Of a stretch of DNA of 64,000 nt, positions 22,275-33,462 are shown piece after piece. The notes below the pieces were generated by a model. It searched no databases. It worked only from the letters and a program-made list of their open reading frames with translations, and was not told where the DNA came from. This stretch comes from Locusta migratoria. Lineage: Eukaryota; Arthropoda; Insecta; Orthoptera; Acrididae. The DNA is taken from contig CM048745.1 of assembly GCA_026315105.1 (NCBI GenBank), positions 283,941,747-284,005,746 of the forward strand, given 5' to 3'. Both the position numbers and the translations under genes were made by a program. Position 1 is the stretch's first letter; the number at the start of each line of letters is the position of its first letter.

Positions 22275-23006
22275 ATAAAATATAAAAAATAGACGAAGAT
22301 TACTCACCAGGCGAAGGAGCACAGGTGTGACAGCATCACAAATAAATAAATGAATACACACACACACACAATCGCAAGCTTTCGCAACCCAGTTGCGTCT
22401 TCAGGCAGTAGGGAAGGAGAGGGAAAAGGAAATGATGAGGGTTTTAAGGAAGGGGGTAAGGAGCCATTCCAATCCCGGGAGGGGAAAGACTTACCTTGGG
22501 GGAAAAAATGGAGGGTAAACAAATGCACACATGCCCACACATTCACACAGACACAAGTACACCTAGGCAGACATACTGTAGAAAGCAAAGAAGTGAAGTT
22601 ATAGAAGTTAAGAAGTTAGACAGAGATACCACTTGAGGCAGAGGCTCTGTCCAGAGAACTGATGCAAAGATGTTAAGAAGTTAAGGATCTTCCCACCCAC
22701 CTTCTTAACATCTTTGCATCAGTTCTCTGGACAGAGCCTCTGCCTCAAGTGGTATCTCTGTCTAACTTCTTAACTTCTATAACTTCACTTCTTTGCTTTC
22801 TACAGTATGTCTGCCTAGGTGTACTTGTGTCTGTGTGAATGTGTGGGCATGTGTGCATTTGTTTACCCTCCATTTTTCCCCCAAGGGAAGTCTTTCCTCT
22901 CCCGGGATTGGAATGGCTCCTTACCCCCTTCCTTAAAACCCTCATCATTTCCTTTTCCCTCTCCTTCCCTACTGCCTGAAGACGCAACTGGGTTGCGAAA
23001 GCTTGC

Positions 23007-23053
<47 letters not shown>

Positions 23054-23130
23054 CATTTATTTATTTGTGATGCTGTCACACCTGTGCTCCTTCGCCTGGT
23101 GAGTAATCTTCGTCTATTTTTTATATTTTA
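22275..23130. repeat. large inverted repeat (two ~410-bp arms)
   Basis: Arm 22275-22681 and arm 22712-23130 are reverse complements nearly base for base, apart from microsatellite length. The centre contains TTAAGGATCTTCCCACCC. PLE 3' ends point outward, so the two copies are head to head. Confidence 0.93.
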
Positions 23131-23444
23131 GGAATCAAATAACTTACCCAAAACACAGGCTCATAGATAGTCACAAAAAACACACACACAAACACGACAT
23201 TCAAGCTTTCGCAACCATTGGCCGCTTCTTCAGGAAAAGGAGGAGGAAGGAGGGGAAAAAGGGAAGGATGCGGGTTTTAAGGGAGTGGAAGAGGAGTCAT
23301 ACGGGAGGAAAAAAAGGAAAGGTAAACAAGCGCGGGTGCACACACATTATAGAGGAAAATTATATATATAAGTGGATGAAGATTACAAATACACACACAC
23401 GCACGCAAAAGCACGCACGCGCGCGCGCGTGTGTGCGTGCGTGC

Positions 23445-23497
<53 letters not shown>

Positions 23498-23787
23498 TCA
23501 CTACCTGTGCTTCTTCGCCTGTTAAGTAATCTTCATCTACTTAGGAAAAAAATTCTAGCAGGAAAAATATATACAAAAAGTAGATGAGGTTTACTTACCA
23601 GGCGAAGGAGCACAGGTACGTGATAAACATAAATATAAAATACACACACGAACACACAAATGCTAAGCTTTAGCAACCATTTGTTGCTTTTTCAGCCAAA
23701 GAGCAGGGAAGGGGAGGATGCTGGTTTAAAGGATCGGGTGAGGAGTCATTCAAGTCCCAGGAGAGGAAAGACTTACCTTTGGGGTAA

Positions 23788-23829
<42 letters not shown>

Positions 23830-24400
23830 AAGGCAGACATATGCAAAAATCCTATACTTTTTTCCCAAACATATGTCTTTCCTCTCCCGGGACTGGAATG
23901 ACTCCTCACCTGCTCCTTTAAACCCGTGTCCTTTCCTTTTCCCTCTCCTTCCCTGCTCTTGGCCTGAAAAAGCAACAAATGATTGCGAAAGCTAGCATTT
24001 GTGTGATCGTGTGTTTTTTATTTATGTTTCTGTCACGTACCTGTGCTCCTTCGCCTGCTAATTAAACCTCATCTATTTATTTATATATAGAGGGAAACAA
24101 TCCTGATCTGAAAAATATTTATAAAAAGTAGTAAAGAAAATTGGACTTACCAGGTGAAAAGGCACCAGTTTGTTGATACACAAATAAAAATAAAAACACA
24201 CACTACTGAGCTTTCGCAACCTAAGGTTGCTTCTTCAGAAAGAGCAGGGAAGGATGAGGTTTTTAAGGGAGTGAGTAAGAAGTCATTCTAATCCTGGTGG
24301 AGGAAAGATCTACTTTGGGGGGGAAAAGGATAGGTAAACAAACACACACATCCAGACGCACACACACCAAGGCAGTCATAAGCAAAATGCAAAGAGGTCA
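22275..24400. mobile_element. cluster of alternately inverted PLE 3' tails (first family)
   Basis: Tail copies in order: minus 22275-22685, plus 22690-23130, minus 23133-23345, plus (mostly microsatellite) 23345-23545, minus 23550-23860, plus 23865-24085, minus 24092-24400. Each has the terminal segment (GGCGAAGGAGCACAGGT or its complement), a (CA)n/(GT)n tract, a short hairpin next to GCTTTCGCAACC (or complement), and a polypurine region followed by CTTACCTT..GGGGGA. None contains RT or endonuclease coding sequence. The open frames in this region are repeats in disguise and not genes. Confidence 0.85.
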
Positions 24401-24868
24401 AACAACTATATATATTCCAACTATTGTCAGTCCCTTTGTTGTTATCAGTTTTGACTGTAATACCTAGTTTACAGAATCGGTTGTGAAATGATTACATGAC
24501 CGCCCACTAACAACTGGATTTGAAAGTCCATGTAAACTGAAAAATAGTGCTATTTCAGTGTCGCATTGGAAGCAGTTTGCATACAATTAAGATAGCTGTT
24601 ACCTTCTTTGGTAAATGGCTACATAAATTCTAGTCACTGGCTAGGCCATATTAAAAATCCATTAGTTTTGCAGAATGGTTCACATAGCACAGTGAACAAA
24701 TGGAGTGTCCACAGTTTCATGGAATAGGTGTGCACACTGTGCGTTTCCATATTTGTCTGTTGGTTGTGACACTGTCTAAAACATGTGTTATATGTACATT
24801 TGCTTACTTTTTATTATATTGTGTTTTCCATATTTTGCATGTTTCTTACCTATTTTTTCCTTTCCCAG
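24401..24868. other. phtf intron 3' part, nothing recognised
   Basis: AT-rich sequence leading to the pyrimidine-rich acceptor of the exon at 24869. Confidence 0.5.
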
Positions 24869-24964
24869 ATAAATTTATACCTGCAAATAGAGCAGAAACC
24901 ACATAAAAAAGAAGAACTGATGGTAGCAAACAGTGTTCTCAAGTTAGCAGCTGATCTTCTGAAG
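24869..24964 (+). CDS. phtf: phtf internal exon e
   Basis: A 96-nt, phase 0/0 exon after tattttttcctttcccag and before GTAAAA (a weaker donor). It encodes 32 residues: INLYLQIEQKPHKKEELMVA then NSVLKLAADLLK. This amphipathic segment (KKEEL..ANSVLKLA.DLLKELE) precedes the last membrane helix and is one of the most conserved parts of the PHTF family. No in-frame stop and exact phase continuity support it. The adjacent downstream intron (821 bp) is almost entirely second-family PLE tail sequence. Confidence 0.9.
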
Positions 24965-25054
24965 GTAAAAGTACTTAATTTCCCTTCCAGGCTCTATAAC
25001 AATTTATTTCTATTTCTATTTTGTCAGTTATGTTTGATACACAATTAGTAATTC

Positions 25055-25770
25055 AGAGTGTCAATTATAGAGGCTAATAACAATTCGCCGTAAATACAAT
25101 TGCTGAGCTGTTGACAGGAATGTAAAATAGACAATCACATTCACACAACTTAAATTTTCGACAATGGTCTTCATCAGAAAGGTACACAAATGTTCATAAA
25201 ATCACTCACACGACCACCATTGCTGCCCACTCCAGCAGCCATGGCCAAAAATTTAAGTAATGCAAATGTGATTGTATCTCACCATAAAGAGGCTCAATGA
25301 GCTGCTGACAGGCTCAAAAATAATCATTCACAAAACTTAAATTTTCGGCCACAGCCTCTGCCAGAAGAAGAAACACATACATTCACTCACTCAATCAATC
25401 AACTATACACGCACCACAACCACCGTGTCCAGTCACTCCAGCTAGACTTGGTGGTTGTGTCTGTATAGTTGTCTTGAGTGATAGCGTGAATGTATGTGGT
25501 TCTTCTGACGAAGGCTGTGGCTGAAAATATTAAGTTGTGTGAATGGGATTATTTATTTACGTGCCTGTCAGCACCTCAACAAGCCTCTTTACTGTGAGTT
25601 GTTATCTTTCGTCTATTATTGACATTCCAATTGGATTTTCTATCGTTAAAAAGTGATTGTATATTTTACATGCCTGTCTGTGTCTCAGCAATTGTCTTGA
25701 CGATGAGTTGCTATCTATCCTCTTTCTTGAAATTCTAACTTGAATTTTACATTTTTAGTAATTAATAGTG
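25055..25770. mobile_element. second-family PLE tails, inverted pair
   Basis: Minus-oriented copies occupy 25055-25420 and plus-oriented copies 25440-25770. Each has a core hairpin: on the minus strand CTGATGAAGACCATTGTCGA(AAAT) at 25148-25173; on the plus strand CTGACGAAGGCTGTGGCTGA(AAAT) at 25506-25530. The end segment is GCCTGTCAGCACCTCA...GAGTTGTTATC. They lie in the last phtf intron and end only about 15 bp before the terminal exon. Confidence 0.7.
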
Positions 25771-25785
25771 TATTATTTATTACAG

Positions 25786-25935
25786 GAATTGGAAAGTCCT
25801 TTTAAAATATCAGGACTATCAGCTAATCCATACCTCTACACCATCACAAAGGTAGTGATACTCTCAGCCCTCTCTGGAGTTCTTTCTGAAATGCTTGGAT
25901 TCAAACTTAAATTGCACAAGATAAAAATAAAGTAA
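25786..25935 (+). CDS. phtf: phtf terminal coding exon with stop
   Basis: The exon starts after tttattacag and runs 49 codons to TAA at 25933-25935. It encodes ELESPFKISGLSANPYLY, then a last transmembrane helix (TITKVVILSALSGVLSEMLG) and the basic tail FKLKLHKIKIK. The combination SGLSANPYLY..I.+VVILSA.SGV.S+.LGF.L+L.KIK is the characteristic C-terminus of PHTF1/PHTF2/Drosophila Phtf and is the main reason for the gene name. Together the six exons make about 318 residues; mammalian PHTFs are about 750-760 residues, so a little under half of the protein is seen here. Confidence 0.93.
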   Translation, partial: ELESPFKISGLSANPYLYTITKVVILSALSGVLSEMLGFKLKLHKIKIK

Positions 25936-28249
25936 AAACAATGGAACTAGTGGAACCCAAATTTTTCATTAAATATTCAGGTAACGTAAATGTTATTTTG
26001 TGTTTGTCATTGATACTCTAGGGCTCATCTCTATAGACATTCCATAGAAGTTATGTTGGGAAATATGAAAAATATTTTCCAGGAGCTTAAAAGAAATATT
26101 GAGTGGGTATAATCATTTCATAAAGGTTAATCCTTTAAATGCATGACTTTAAATAAAAAAAAGTTATAAAAATAGCACGATTAATGTATAGTGCATATAT
26201 ACTGAGAAAAATATTGAGGAAAAAGTCTTTAAAATTATTATGCTCTACTAACAACAAAAAGTTCATAGCTGGTCAGCTATATAGTGTTTCCACGATGTGC
26301 CCAATGCAGTAAATGTCACTATTTGCCTCTAATCATAATGAACAGTAGTATGTGATTGGCTGCATTTACACGGAAAAGGAGGAATGCTAAAGTAAACAAA
26401 CGAATGTTAGGAGTAACTCAATGCAGCTAACTGTCGAACTGATTCAGTAGCACTCTGCAATTTTTAATTTCTAGGGCAAGCTACTTGCCTGTGTAATGCC
26501 ATGTATAGAAGCAGCTACTACTGAATTTGTGGTAAAATGTTGATCGGTTTGAGAGATAATGGGGAAAAAAGAGGTATGTAGCTGATCAGCTACAAACTGC
26601 TAAATAGGTTTGTGCAATTTTGTGTAGTTGGTTCTGTTTTTCTACAGTCGATAAAGTGTAGCAATATTGCTTTCAATAATATATCAGCTATACCAACAAA
26701 ATCTGATGGTCCCAGCTCTATTCAATTTAATTTACATTTTAAAAATTACCCAGTACAACATCGCTCATTGTGACTTGACATATAAAAGAAGTTTTTTCAT
26801 TATATTTTAAGAGAAATGTATGAACTACAATATTTACTGTTTTCTGACTGTGCTGTCACAATGACAATAACTGCATTTTGTTTTTTCATTATTTAACATG
26901 GCAATACAAACTGTTGATTAATTTTTTTAATACAGTAAATGGCGTGAAGTTTTCTTTCATATTAATTATACTATGCAGCACTATAAGTGAGTTTTAAAGA
27001 TGTTCACATTTTATTTTTCATTGTCCAGACTGTGTTCTAAATTATTGAAAAATTTACATTCTCAAAGACAATTTTGCTACCTTGTTACTCCTATACAGAC
27101 TGCACAAACATAAGAAAAAATGTTTTATCGGCTGCTTCCACAAATGCTGTAGGTTTCATGTATTTCCAGTACTTCTTGAAATTTTGACTTTGGTAGCCTA
27201 AAATTCACAGATGAAAGAAAGAAACAGTTTATACAGCTGTAAGATATAATGCTGAGGAATCATTGGTTCCTTCATCTTTATTATAACCAATTTTGACTGA
27301 ACATCATTTTCATAACATTTGAAGTCACAAATCAATTTCACATTTATCATAATAGATTACAGGCCTTTTATCAGTGATTATTTCTGTAACTATTTTTAAG
27401 CTAAATAAGGGAATCGTACCACAATCCATTTTTCATGCGGAATGGTATTTTATGCAGGCCATTTGTCTCGTGCTCCTCATGATGAGGGAGCCTACTGTCA
27501 TACCAGTAGTAGAGTCAAATAACATCATCAATTATTTTCACTATTCAAAGAACTTTTGAACTAGTTATAAAACCAAAGTGATCAATAATACAAAGAAAAC
27601 ACGAAGTACTAAGAGTGTTCCCCTCCTACCCACAGGAGGCAGTTATAGATAGAGTGAATGGCCAGTACTCACCATAGTTTGGTACCACCAATAGTAATAA
27701 TAATAATAAAAAAAGTTTCCCATTAGCTTTTGGAAATTTATATTTCCTCCATCAGGCAGGAGAGGAAGGAAGAGAAAGGAGATATGCAAGGGAATTGTTA
27801 CTCACAACCTAGGTGATGATGAGATGAAATGAGGTGTGGTGGGTGGATGTGGACGTGATAACTCTCCCCTTCTGTCTTTCTCTCCGGACTGATGACCCTG
27901 CAGTTAAGTCTCTTTAAGCTTCACACATTGTCACCTCTGCTATGTGACGAATGAAATAGATGTTTCTGAAAGCTAGTGCAAACATTGTTTTGTTGCCATT
28001 TGTATTTTACCAGACTATGGTAAGTGCTGGCCAACCACTCTCTGTTTTGAAGTTTATAGATTTGTCTAATTTTTTAATATGAAACATAACAAATTGAATA
28101 CTTTGATCTGCCAAGTAAGTTAAGCAGATCCAAAGCTGCATGGTGTTTGTGAATTGTGTTCACATGTCTTGTGCTTTTTTTTTTACAAAATTAACACAGT
28201 TGTTGCTAGTGTCAAAGCTTAAGGAAGTTCTGAAAAATGACACTAGTAG
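25936..28249 (+). other. phtf 3' UTR (start) and AT-rich flank
   Basis: Follows the phtf stop codon. A canonical AATAAA at 26152-26157, about 220 bp after the stop, is a plausible polyadenylation signal, but the true 3' end cannot be fixed without transcripts. The rest is AT-rich DNA without recognisable coding sequence; it has an (ATA)n-like run near 27695-27710. No tRNA, transposase or exon was recognised here. Confidence 0.4.
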
Positions 28250-29122
28250 GCACTGTAAGCATGTGTGGCTTAGAATCGGACAAAACCTAATGAAGCTCTG
28301 AAACAGGCAGCTAGAAGCTGCCATAAGTATGTTTTGTGAATGTTACATCAAGATCTCACTTTTTGTTTATATATGCTGTGTAAAAAAAACAAGCTTCATC
28401 GTCAATGGAACAAAGTGGCAGAGTTCAAAAGCCTGCTGTTTCCAAATACCCTTATTACTAAGTAGAAGAGATTATTTGAAGCTGTATTTTATTTGGTAAT
28501 TTTTTTCCATTTGCCAGATAACGGCAAAGTATTGTGAGGCAACAGAAGATGCAACTTTCTGCATGTTCCAGCAATAGAAACACATTTTCTGGATGACATT
28601 GTTGCCGCCATTATGATGTGGAAATTGTGCTGAATGGTTTTGTCAGGGACAGAAGTGCTTACCAGTTAGTGCAAATATTATACAGGTGAAACCACACGGA
28701 ATTCCCTGATGACAACAAATTAAGGATTTAAAGGAAGCCGCAATTGGATTGCGTATATCATGAAAATTTGGGGATTCTCCCATTGTAGACGCACTTTAAT
28801 TGTGCAAAAGCTGCCTGAAAGGTGAAAATATTGTCCTCAGGTGGCAAAAAACATGCATGTCTGTAATGCTGTGTTGTACAGCTGAGGGCCATAAACTGCC
28901 ACCCTTCATTATATTTGAAAGAAAGATGTTACCAAAGTCTGAAGTGTTCCCAAAAGATGTGATTGTACATGCTAATGAAAGTGGCTGGATCACTGAAGAA
29001 ATGGTGTTAGAGTGGATCAGACTTTTGTGGCAATGATCTCCTGGTGCTTTGCTAGGTTTGCCAAATACACTATGTTGGTTTTGGATTCCTTTGCAGGTCA
29101 CACAACTCCTACTGTAAAGGCA
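28250..29122 (+). pseudogene. pogo/Tigger-like DDE transposase remnant
   Basis: From about 28790 the plus strand encodes GENIVLRWQKTCMSVMLCCT, AEGHKLPPFIIFERKMLPK, VIVHANESGWITEEMVLEWI then, after a frameshift, MLVLDSFAGHTTPTVK. These are the central DDE_1 motifs of Tigger/pogo transposases (K.PP..IFK...PK...P.GV...N..GWM.E..M..WL and the second catalytic D in LVLDSF.GH). The ORF is cut at 29122 by a PLE tail. The N-terminal DNA-binding domains are not readable; 28250-28720 shares non-coding blocks with the fragment at 16.3-16.6 kb. Confidence 0.8.
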
Positions 29123-29655
29123 AAATGTCTGCCTAGGTGTGTTTGGATGTGGATATGTGTGAGTGTGTGTGTGTATTTGTTTACCTTCCTTTTTGTCCCC
29201 TAAGGTAAGTCCTTCCACTCCTGGGATTGGAATGGCTCCTTTTCCACTTCCTTAAAACCCGTATCCTTCCCTTTCTCCTCTCCTTCCTCCCTCTTTTTCC
29301 CGAAGAAGCCACCACTGGTGGCGAAAGCTCGAATGATTGTGTGTTTTTGTGTGTTTCGTGTTTCTATCGACAAGCCTGTACTTTAGGTAAGTCAAAAATC
29401 TTTATTTTATACTATATATATATATATATATAAATGGTATAAAATAAAGATTTTTGACTTACCTAAAGTACAGGCTGGTCGATAGGAACACTAAACACAC
29501 ACAAAAACACACAACCATTCGAGCTTTCGCCACCAGTGGTGGCTTCTTCGGGAAAAAGAGGGAGGAAAGAGAGGAGAAAGGGAAGGATACGGGTTTTAAG
29601 GAAGTGGAAAAGGAGCCATTCCAATCCCAGGAGTGGAAGGACTTACCATTAAGGC
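29123..29655. mobile_element. tail-to-tail PLE palindrome
   Basis: Plus-oriented PLE tail 29123-29408, a TATATATA centre (29408-29430), then a minus-oriented copy 29433-29655. Arms are nearly identical, including GCCACCACTGGTGGC and its complement and the GGTAAGTCAAAAATC terminal segment. It interrupts the pogo transposase. Confidence 0.88.
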
Positions 29656-31194
29656 ATTGTTCCATCCTTTCAAGTAGAAATATTTCTTACCTCAAAATGA
29701 TGAATGTTATATTTCAAACGAGAAGTCTCTGTTGGGATCACTGATATCTAATCTTGGGCTTCTCTTCTATTCAACATAAATCAAAGAGAAACTCTGTCAA
29801 TTGACAAACTTGAACACTTTCATGAAAAACCTAATACAAGTAATCTGAAACCTATATCTATATGATACAATTGATCATTGGCTGCTTTTAATTTTTTTTC
29901 CCCCCTCAATCGTAATTCACTGTCCTTACTACTAGCTCACATGCTGAAGCAGAAGTTTTCAGTTCATTCAAAAATAAAGTTAAACTTTACCTTAAACAAA
30001 ACTGGTAGCTCAGTTGTGTCTGCAACACTTAGCTGTCATCTGCATCTGTTGCGATCTTTTGAATTAGCTGTAACCTATCAAGTCTGAAATGAGCCTTTGG
30101 CTTACTTAATTCAGTCATAAACTGATCTAATGTTCAAAGCTCGTTTCTCCAGGCGATACTGAGATTATGCTAAGAGAATTCACTAACTGCCCTCTGCAAT
30201 TTCATAAATACTATTTAGTTTTTCCTATGTGACTTTAGCTCCTCCCACTGAAATCTGTCTGACAATCACCAATCTGGCCACTTCCCTGTATATATCTCAA
30301 TAAATTGGCATCAAGGGAACATTCCACCTGCTTTTGTCTCCAACTAACTCTTTTTTCACCGCTCTGAGAACAACCCCTTTGTGTGTTGTCTGCGAGCTTA
30401 CATGTGGAATTTCCAAAAACACACTATTCTGTGGAGGGTGATAAAATTATACACAATTTTCTTAGTTATTTCCTTCATTTGACTTGAGACCACAATGCCA
30501 CAGCACGAGGGGGGGGGGGGAGATATTCACAGTCTGTATTTGCTTGGGGCTCCATGAAGTGCGGCTGTAGACCCTATTTGCTATACAAACTTACTGTGTT
30601 ATGTCTAGGGGCCACCCACACCTGCTGCAATGTCCCCAAAATGTTTAGCTTAAAAAAACTGCACAAACAACGCGTTCACTTTAACTAAATTGATGTTTTT
30701 TCCACCTAATATCCACCAGTGAATATTTGTTAGACCTGACTTCAAAGCAATGCAAAGTTCCTTAAGGCTGCCACACCAAAAAATAGAAACTTGACAGAAT
30801 AGTTTCTAAGTTGCACATTTGCTAAATAAAAATTAAAGTCTAGCAACAATCTTGAGCAACTCTTAAATTCCATTGTCACAAAATACAGAGTCCATGAAGC
30901 ACCACTGAAGACTTTTTCTAAGTCCCACAGATGCAAAATAAAATCAAAGTTCTTGAAGCACCACAGAACAAATATTTCTAAGTTCAACAAAAGAACACTT
31001 CGCTGAAATTTTAAGTCCTCAAGTGACTCCACAGTCACACATAGTAACAAGAAGTCTTGTCTGTCAAACCGACACTAACAGACTGCCCCTAACAAGCCAA
31101 AATCGCCCCCTTAAGTAACCTCGCTGGCTTACTCTGAAGTCAAATCAGAATCTTATTTTCACAAAATAATCTCTTTTTACATTGCCGTATTTGC
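29656..31194. other. non-coding DNA with degenerate short tandem pattern
   Basis: A poly-G run at about 30511-30521. Between 30795 and 31020 a TTTCTAAGTYNCACA-like motif recurs about every 65-105 bp (30803, 30912, 30974), each followed by AAATAAAA..AAAGT. It is possibly the R/U5 part of an unknown LTR element. No gene recognised. Confidence 0.35.
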
Positions 31195-32140
31195 TCGAAT
31201 ATAAGCCGCACTTTTTTTCCAAAATTTCGGCTTCCAAAAAACACGTGGTGCGGCCTATAATGGAGATTCAATCCTCCTCCCCCCAACCGCTCCTTTTCCC
31301 AAAGTCGTTACTTTCAAAAATTACACGCTCACTTTTATTTTTGTTTGAGAAATGTAATAAAATGTTAATTTCCAAAAATGCTACAGTAACAGTTTCGCAG
31401 AACTGCATATACGTTTTTGTACATGTTCACGGAAATGGCGCGGGAATTTGTGGAAGTTGATATTTCGATATAAATCGAATGGTGTCATTCTGTACCGCAG
31501 CCACCAAAAGCTGACGACTGTTTTTTAACACGTCCGCACAGCCTTAAAACAAAAATAGTACGTAACACACACTTCCTAAGCACACAGATGATTTTAATTT
31601 GATGTAGTCAATGAAGTTAGTCTTCATGACAAAAGTTTAGTGTGTGTCGCTAGAGGTTTTACGGTGATGTTTACGCCTTCTGTGAGCGGTGATGGGAGGT
31701 TAAGATAATGGAACAACTGATTTGTGTAGCTAATGCTGATGTTGAATGCTATGTTTTAAAATATCGTACTTTACTATGAGCAGATTCACTGGTTTCACAT
31801 TCATTGGGGGTTATTTCCATGAAACAATGTACTCTGGGCTATTTTGCACCCTTCCAACCGAATCATTTCTGTTGTAACAGCAAAACCACAGTTACTGTTT
31901 TGAATTATGAAGTCAAGCAAACATGGGTATATTTACATTTTAGCCCTTGAAATGCATGACTACTCTTTGAACATTTTAATAGTTTCCTCACTTACATCCA
32001 ACTTTTTTTGTCAGCGTCAAATTTACGTCGAACTTCACGTTTTCCATGTCCGTTACTGTGACTAGGCAACCTGAAGCTTACATTCGGCAGTGTAACCCGT
32101 ACATTCATTTCCCGCTACAAACCTACAAGCCAAAACATCG

Positions 32141-32141
<1 letters not shown>

Positions 32142-32174
<33 letters not shown>
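32142..32174. repeat. (CA)n microsatellite
   Basis: 33-bp CA tract inside the Tigger-like element, about 70 bp before the nested Harbinger insertion. Confidence 0.9.
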
Positions 32175-32176
<2 letters not shown>

Positions 32177-32244
32177 AAATAAACTATGTATATTTTCGCA
32201 GCACACACTTACGCTTGAAATGCCCAGTAACAAGCCTTGGTTAA

Positions 32245-33462
32245 GGCCGGTATTACACTATCAAATTATTGGACAAAGAGTTGGACGAAAAAATTGGATG
32301 AAATATTGGTCATATTTTTTGACAAAGAAATTGGATGAAATGCAAAAGGGGGTATTACACTATCATCCAATATTTTGTCAAATTTGCTTCAAAATGGCGG
32401 TGTAATGCTCAGCTATTGTTTATACTACAGTTGCGTTGTCTGCATTTAGAATAGGAGGAGGGAAAAAAGAAAAGGAAACGCACCTGGATGAAACTGTGTG
32501 TGTCAGAGCGAGATAAATAAAATTTGTTACGGGACCGGGAGGATTTTCTTTTTTTATGCCGTTGGCAGAACAGCCAGGCCGTTCACAGCTAATTATTTTG
32601 TCGCTATTCATCCTTCACAGTTTGCAATAGAGTAACAAAAAAGCTGACTCAAACAGTGTATACGAATAAGATTAAGTTGATAAAGCAAGTTTCATTAAAT
32701 AACGCTTTTAATGGAAAATGTGAGCACTGACAAAGAGGATAATCTAAATGGTTTATGACGTTATTAACAATGTAAGGGGGAAACATTGCTGATAAAGTAA
32801 ATAGACTCTATTTATTTCCTTACAAAAATTGGCTGACGTATTTATGTGTACTTAGATTCGCTTGCAAACAGATGTCTATGTTTTGAAAGTTGTTTCATTT
32901 CCCAGAACTTAGCACACCACGTTACCAAAATCATACATTCTAAAATCTGCTTCGGCCGTATTAAGATTTAGGGGTATTACTTCTTCAATTCCGATAGTAT
33001 ATAATGACTTTTTTACATCACGGATTGTAACTCAACCTCACTTTTGTCGTAGGGTATTGGGCTCTACGCGAATTGACGTGACGGACAGTGTGAATTGGCC
33101 TTGTCACCTGTTATACAACGCCCCATCTGATTTTTTTAAATTTTGTTGTTGCTAGGAAACACTACACAAACATTCCACTACTAGGCATGTTTACGAATAT
33201 GAACGTTACGTCGAAGTAATGTCAGATATTTAACCTCCAAATAAAACAGCTGTAGTGGCAACTGGCAAGGAAGCTGTATACTACTAGCGCTCCAAGCAGT
33301 CACATTTCTCACTGCAGGAAACAGAAGACGAGCGATTTCTTTGATCAAATCTAGGCCGAGGCTTTAGATTGGATGAAATATTGGACGATGTTCCCATTAC
33401 ACTACGTCCAATTTTTCTTTGTCCAATTCTTTGATAAATAATTTGATAGTGTAATACCGGCC
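32245..33462. mobile_element. PIF/Harbinger-type non-autonomous transposon, nested
   Basis: Starts GGCCGGTATTACACTATCAA(ATTATT) and ends with its inverse AATTTGATAGTGTAATACCGG(CC) (33441-33462), flanked on both sides by TAA (32242-32244 and 33463-33465), the 3-bp TWA duplication typical of PIF/Harbinger. Subterminal GGATGAAATATTGG and its relatives extend the terminal symmetry to nearly 90 bp. No transposase ORF. It lies inside the Tigger-like element, so it is younger. Confidence 0.82.

Noticed and set aside
23401..23492. CRISPR or ordered tandem array
   Set aside because: Dinucleotide microsatellite (GC/GT/AC), no spacer-repeat structure.
22745..23590. Open frames rich in THTHTH / CVCVCV
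   Set aside because: They are translations of (CA)n or (GT)n microsatellites within PLE tails.
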